This document shows, one piece after another, positions 14,641-15,762 of a stretch of 15,762 nt of DNA; position 1 is the stretch's first letter; every line of letters begins with the position of its first letter. Source of the stretch: Saccoglossus kowalevskii (taxonomy: Eukaryota; Hemichordata; Enteropneusta; Harrimaniidae); NCBI RefSeq assembly GCF_000003605.2, contig NW_003108083.1:919108-934869 (forward strand), written 5' to 3'. A model generated the notes under the pieces. That model saw only the letters and a program-made list of their open reading frames with translations. It had not been told where the DNA came from and did not search any database. The position numbers were made by a program, and so were the translations under genes.

Positions 14641-14899
14641 AGTTGTTGTTCCGACCCAAAAAAGTGTAGGTCTTGTTTATTTGTGAATACCCTGAACGCC
14701 ATAGTTTCTTTTGCTAAATAAAGCAAACAAAACGACTTGTTTTTAGTCAGTGCGCACGTCAGCTAAAATGAGCCGCACTTCATTTTGTTTCTCTGATTTC
14801 AAAGTAAGTCTCTTACAGTGCGGTGACCAAGGCTGGTATCCCTGTCGTTTTCACGCGGGGCTTGACGATCTAAGTATACGTTATTGCACAGTCCCGCTA

Positions 14900-15205
14900 T
14901 CATAGAGGGGTAGAGAGACTGTGGTTATTGCCATGTGAAGTGGCCAATGGACTTTCCAGAATGTGGCCGTATGCCGTAACCTGGTTATGAAATGGTATTT
15001 ATATTCATAAAAACAATTTGATTGACAGAAATTCGAGACAACCGTGTCAGGCACCCGTTAAATAAATCGTGGTCACATGACGGTTATTTTAGTATGTCGA
15101 GTATAAACATGTATATACAGTAAACGCCATCACGGTCACGACATTGTACTATGATAATAAAGACGAAAGGTTTGATGACTGACGACGTTAGCGGCGTTGT
15201 TCAAA
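14900..15205 (+). promoter_or_regulatory. Likely TATA-less promoter and leader of the SZRD1-like gene
   Basis: The segment before the ATG has no well-placed TATA box. Just before the start it is CpG-containing (GACGACGTTAGCGGCG). The start codon sits in CAAAATGGCCG, close to the YY1 consensus AANATGGCG, a motif that often overlaps the start of TATA-less housekeeping genes in animals. The exact transcription start cannot be placed. Confidence 0.4.
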
Positions 15206-15262
15206 ATGGCCGACGACGAAGAAGAAGTTTGGGATAGCTGGGAAGATGCTGTTGATAGCGGA
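15206..15262 (+). CDS. SZRD1: SZRD1-like (SUZ domain-containing) gene, first coding exon, partial
   Basis: Encodes MADDEEEVWDSWEDAVDSG and then GTAAGT, a perfect donor, in phase 0. From memory, the N-terminus of vertebrate SZRD1 is MEDEEVAESWEEAADSG, which aligns through the acidic start and the SWE.A.DSG block. The short first exon also fits that gene. SZRD1 is a small cytoplasmic protein with a SUZ domain, a putative RNA-binding region; that domain lies in later exons beyond this window. The start is the ATG in CAAAATGGC, with A at -3 and G at +4. The first exon alone is only 19 residues, so the identification rests on one short match. No second exon is found before 15762. Confidence 0.7.
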
Positions 15263-15762
15263 GTAAGTTTTATAAATGCTTTGACGCATTTTTTTGTCAA
15301 AATTAACGTGAAATGGCATTTTATAGCGATTGATCTTTGTGTTGATCATCGTGTGAACCGTTTGCTCACAACGACCAGATTAAGATCAAACGTCACTACT
15401 TACGCGCGTCTATTATTATTTTTTTCATGTTATGGAATTTGATTGTTTCTACTGTAGATCGCATAAAGTTGCCTTATATTTCAGAAATGTTTTGTTTTTT
15501 AGCGTCTCGGTGTCAACTATATATTCATAGTCGGCATGCAGCAACAATGGGTGAATTTATCTATTTATTCAGGTTTTGTGACGTGCAAGGTCAATGTCAC
15601 CATGTCCTACAAACCCCAAATCTGTAATTTCGAGATGATAATTTCAGAGCAGTCGCTTTGAATATGAATGAACTGATACTACTGCTTTGACTGGAATATA
15701 TCATGGGATGTAAGAGAATAATATATTAATAATTATCTATTTTCCTGAAAAAACGTAACCAC
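15263..15762 (+). other. Intron 1 of the SZRD1-like gene (partial)
   Basis: Starts with GTAAGT and runs to the window edge. It is AT-rich with several acceptor-like TTTCAG/TTTTAG strings, but none is followed by a sequence encoding the expected EIDRRLEKK-like continuation. Open frames of 66-81 codons reading into it look spurious. Confidence 0.6.

Overview
This is animal nuclear DNA, most likely from a marine invertebrate; I cannot name the species. It is AT-rich, and its genes are split by consensus GT-AG introns. Intergenic space is full of short inverted-repeat (MITE-like) elements and pentanucleotide arrays. No bacterial operon, ribosome-binding-site or CRISPR structure is present. The only confidently recognised conserved gene start is that of an animal SZRD1 (SUZ-domain) orthologue at the right edge.

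Layout. Positions 1-890 and 1584-2230 show no gene. Positions 891-1581 are bounded by a hairpin-like inverted motif (TTACGCCGG..) and may be one non-autonomous element. Positions 2231-3967 form a roughly 1.7 kb foldback-type element with inverted arms and an inverted inner unit. A separate 0.3 kb MITE with TA target duplication (3984-4284) lies 16 bp beyond it. Positions 4287-6000 are non-coding, with a short tandem repeat and two fragments of transposon ends.

Positions 6171-10115 hold the main gene, a six-exon plus-strand gene that I rebuilt by hand. The exon lengths sum to 1515 nt (504 codons plus stop). Every junction is in phase, and a coiled-coil heptad register runs unbroken across the exon 3/exon 4 junction. 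The N-terminal half is an LRAT-like (NlpC/P60-superfamily) domain resembling LRATD1/LRATD2 (FAM84), in which the catalytic Cys and both catalytic His positions appear to be replaced. It continues into an acidic tract, a four-heptad coiled coil, a basic patch and an acidic C-terminus that I do not recognise. Intron 2 is mostly a TACAC pentanucleotide array that stays open in the reading frame of exon 2. Intron 5 carries a MITE 11 nt after the splice donor.

Positions 10116-15205 are the 3' UTR and then intergenic DNA. This stretch holds two more copies of the TTAA-flanked MITE found in intron 5, a 0.4 kb TA-flanked element at 13252-13654, several long perfect palindromes, a CTCF-like site, and a TATA/CCAAT cluster with no gene behind it. 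Positions 15206-15262 are the first coding exon of the SZRD1-like gene, whose remainder lies outside the window.

The two genes point the same way and share no evident function. The most unusual content is the predicted LRAT-like pseudoenzyme with a long unfamiliar C-terminal extension, together with the translatable pentanucleotide array inside its second intron.
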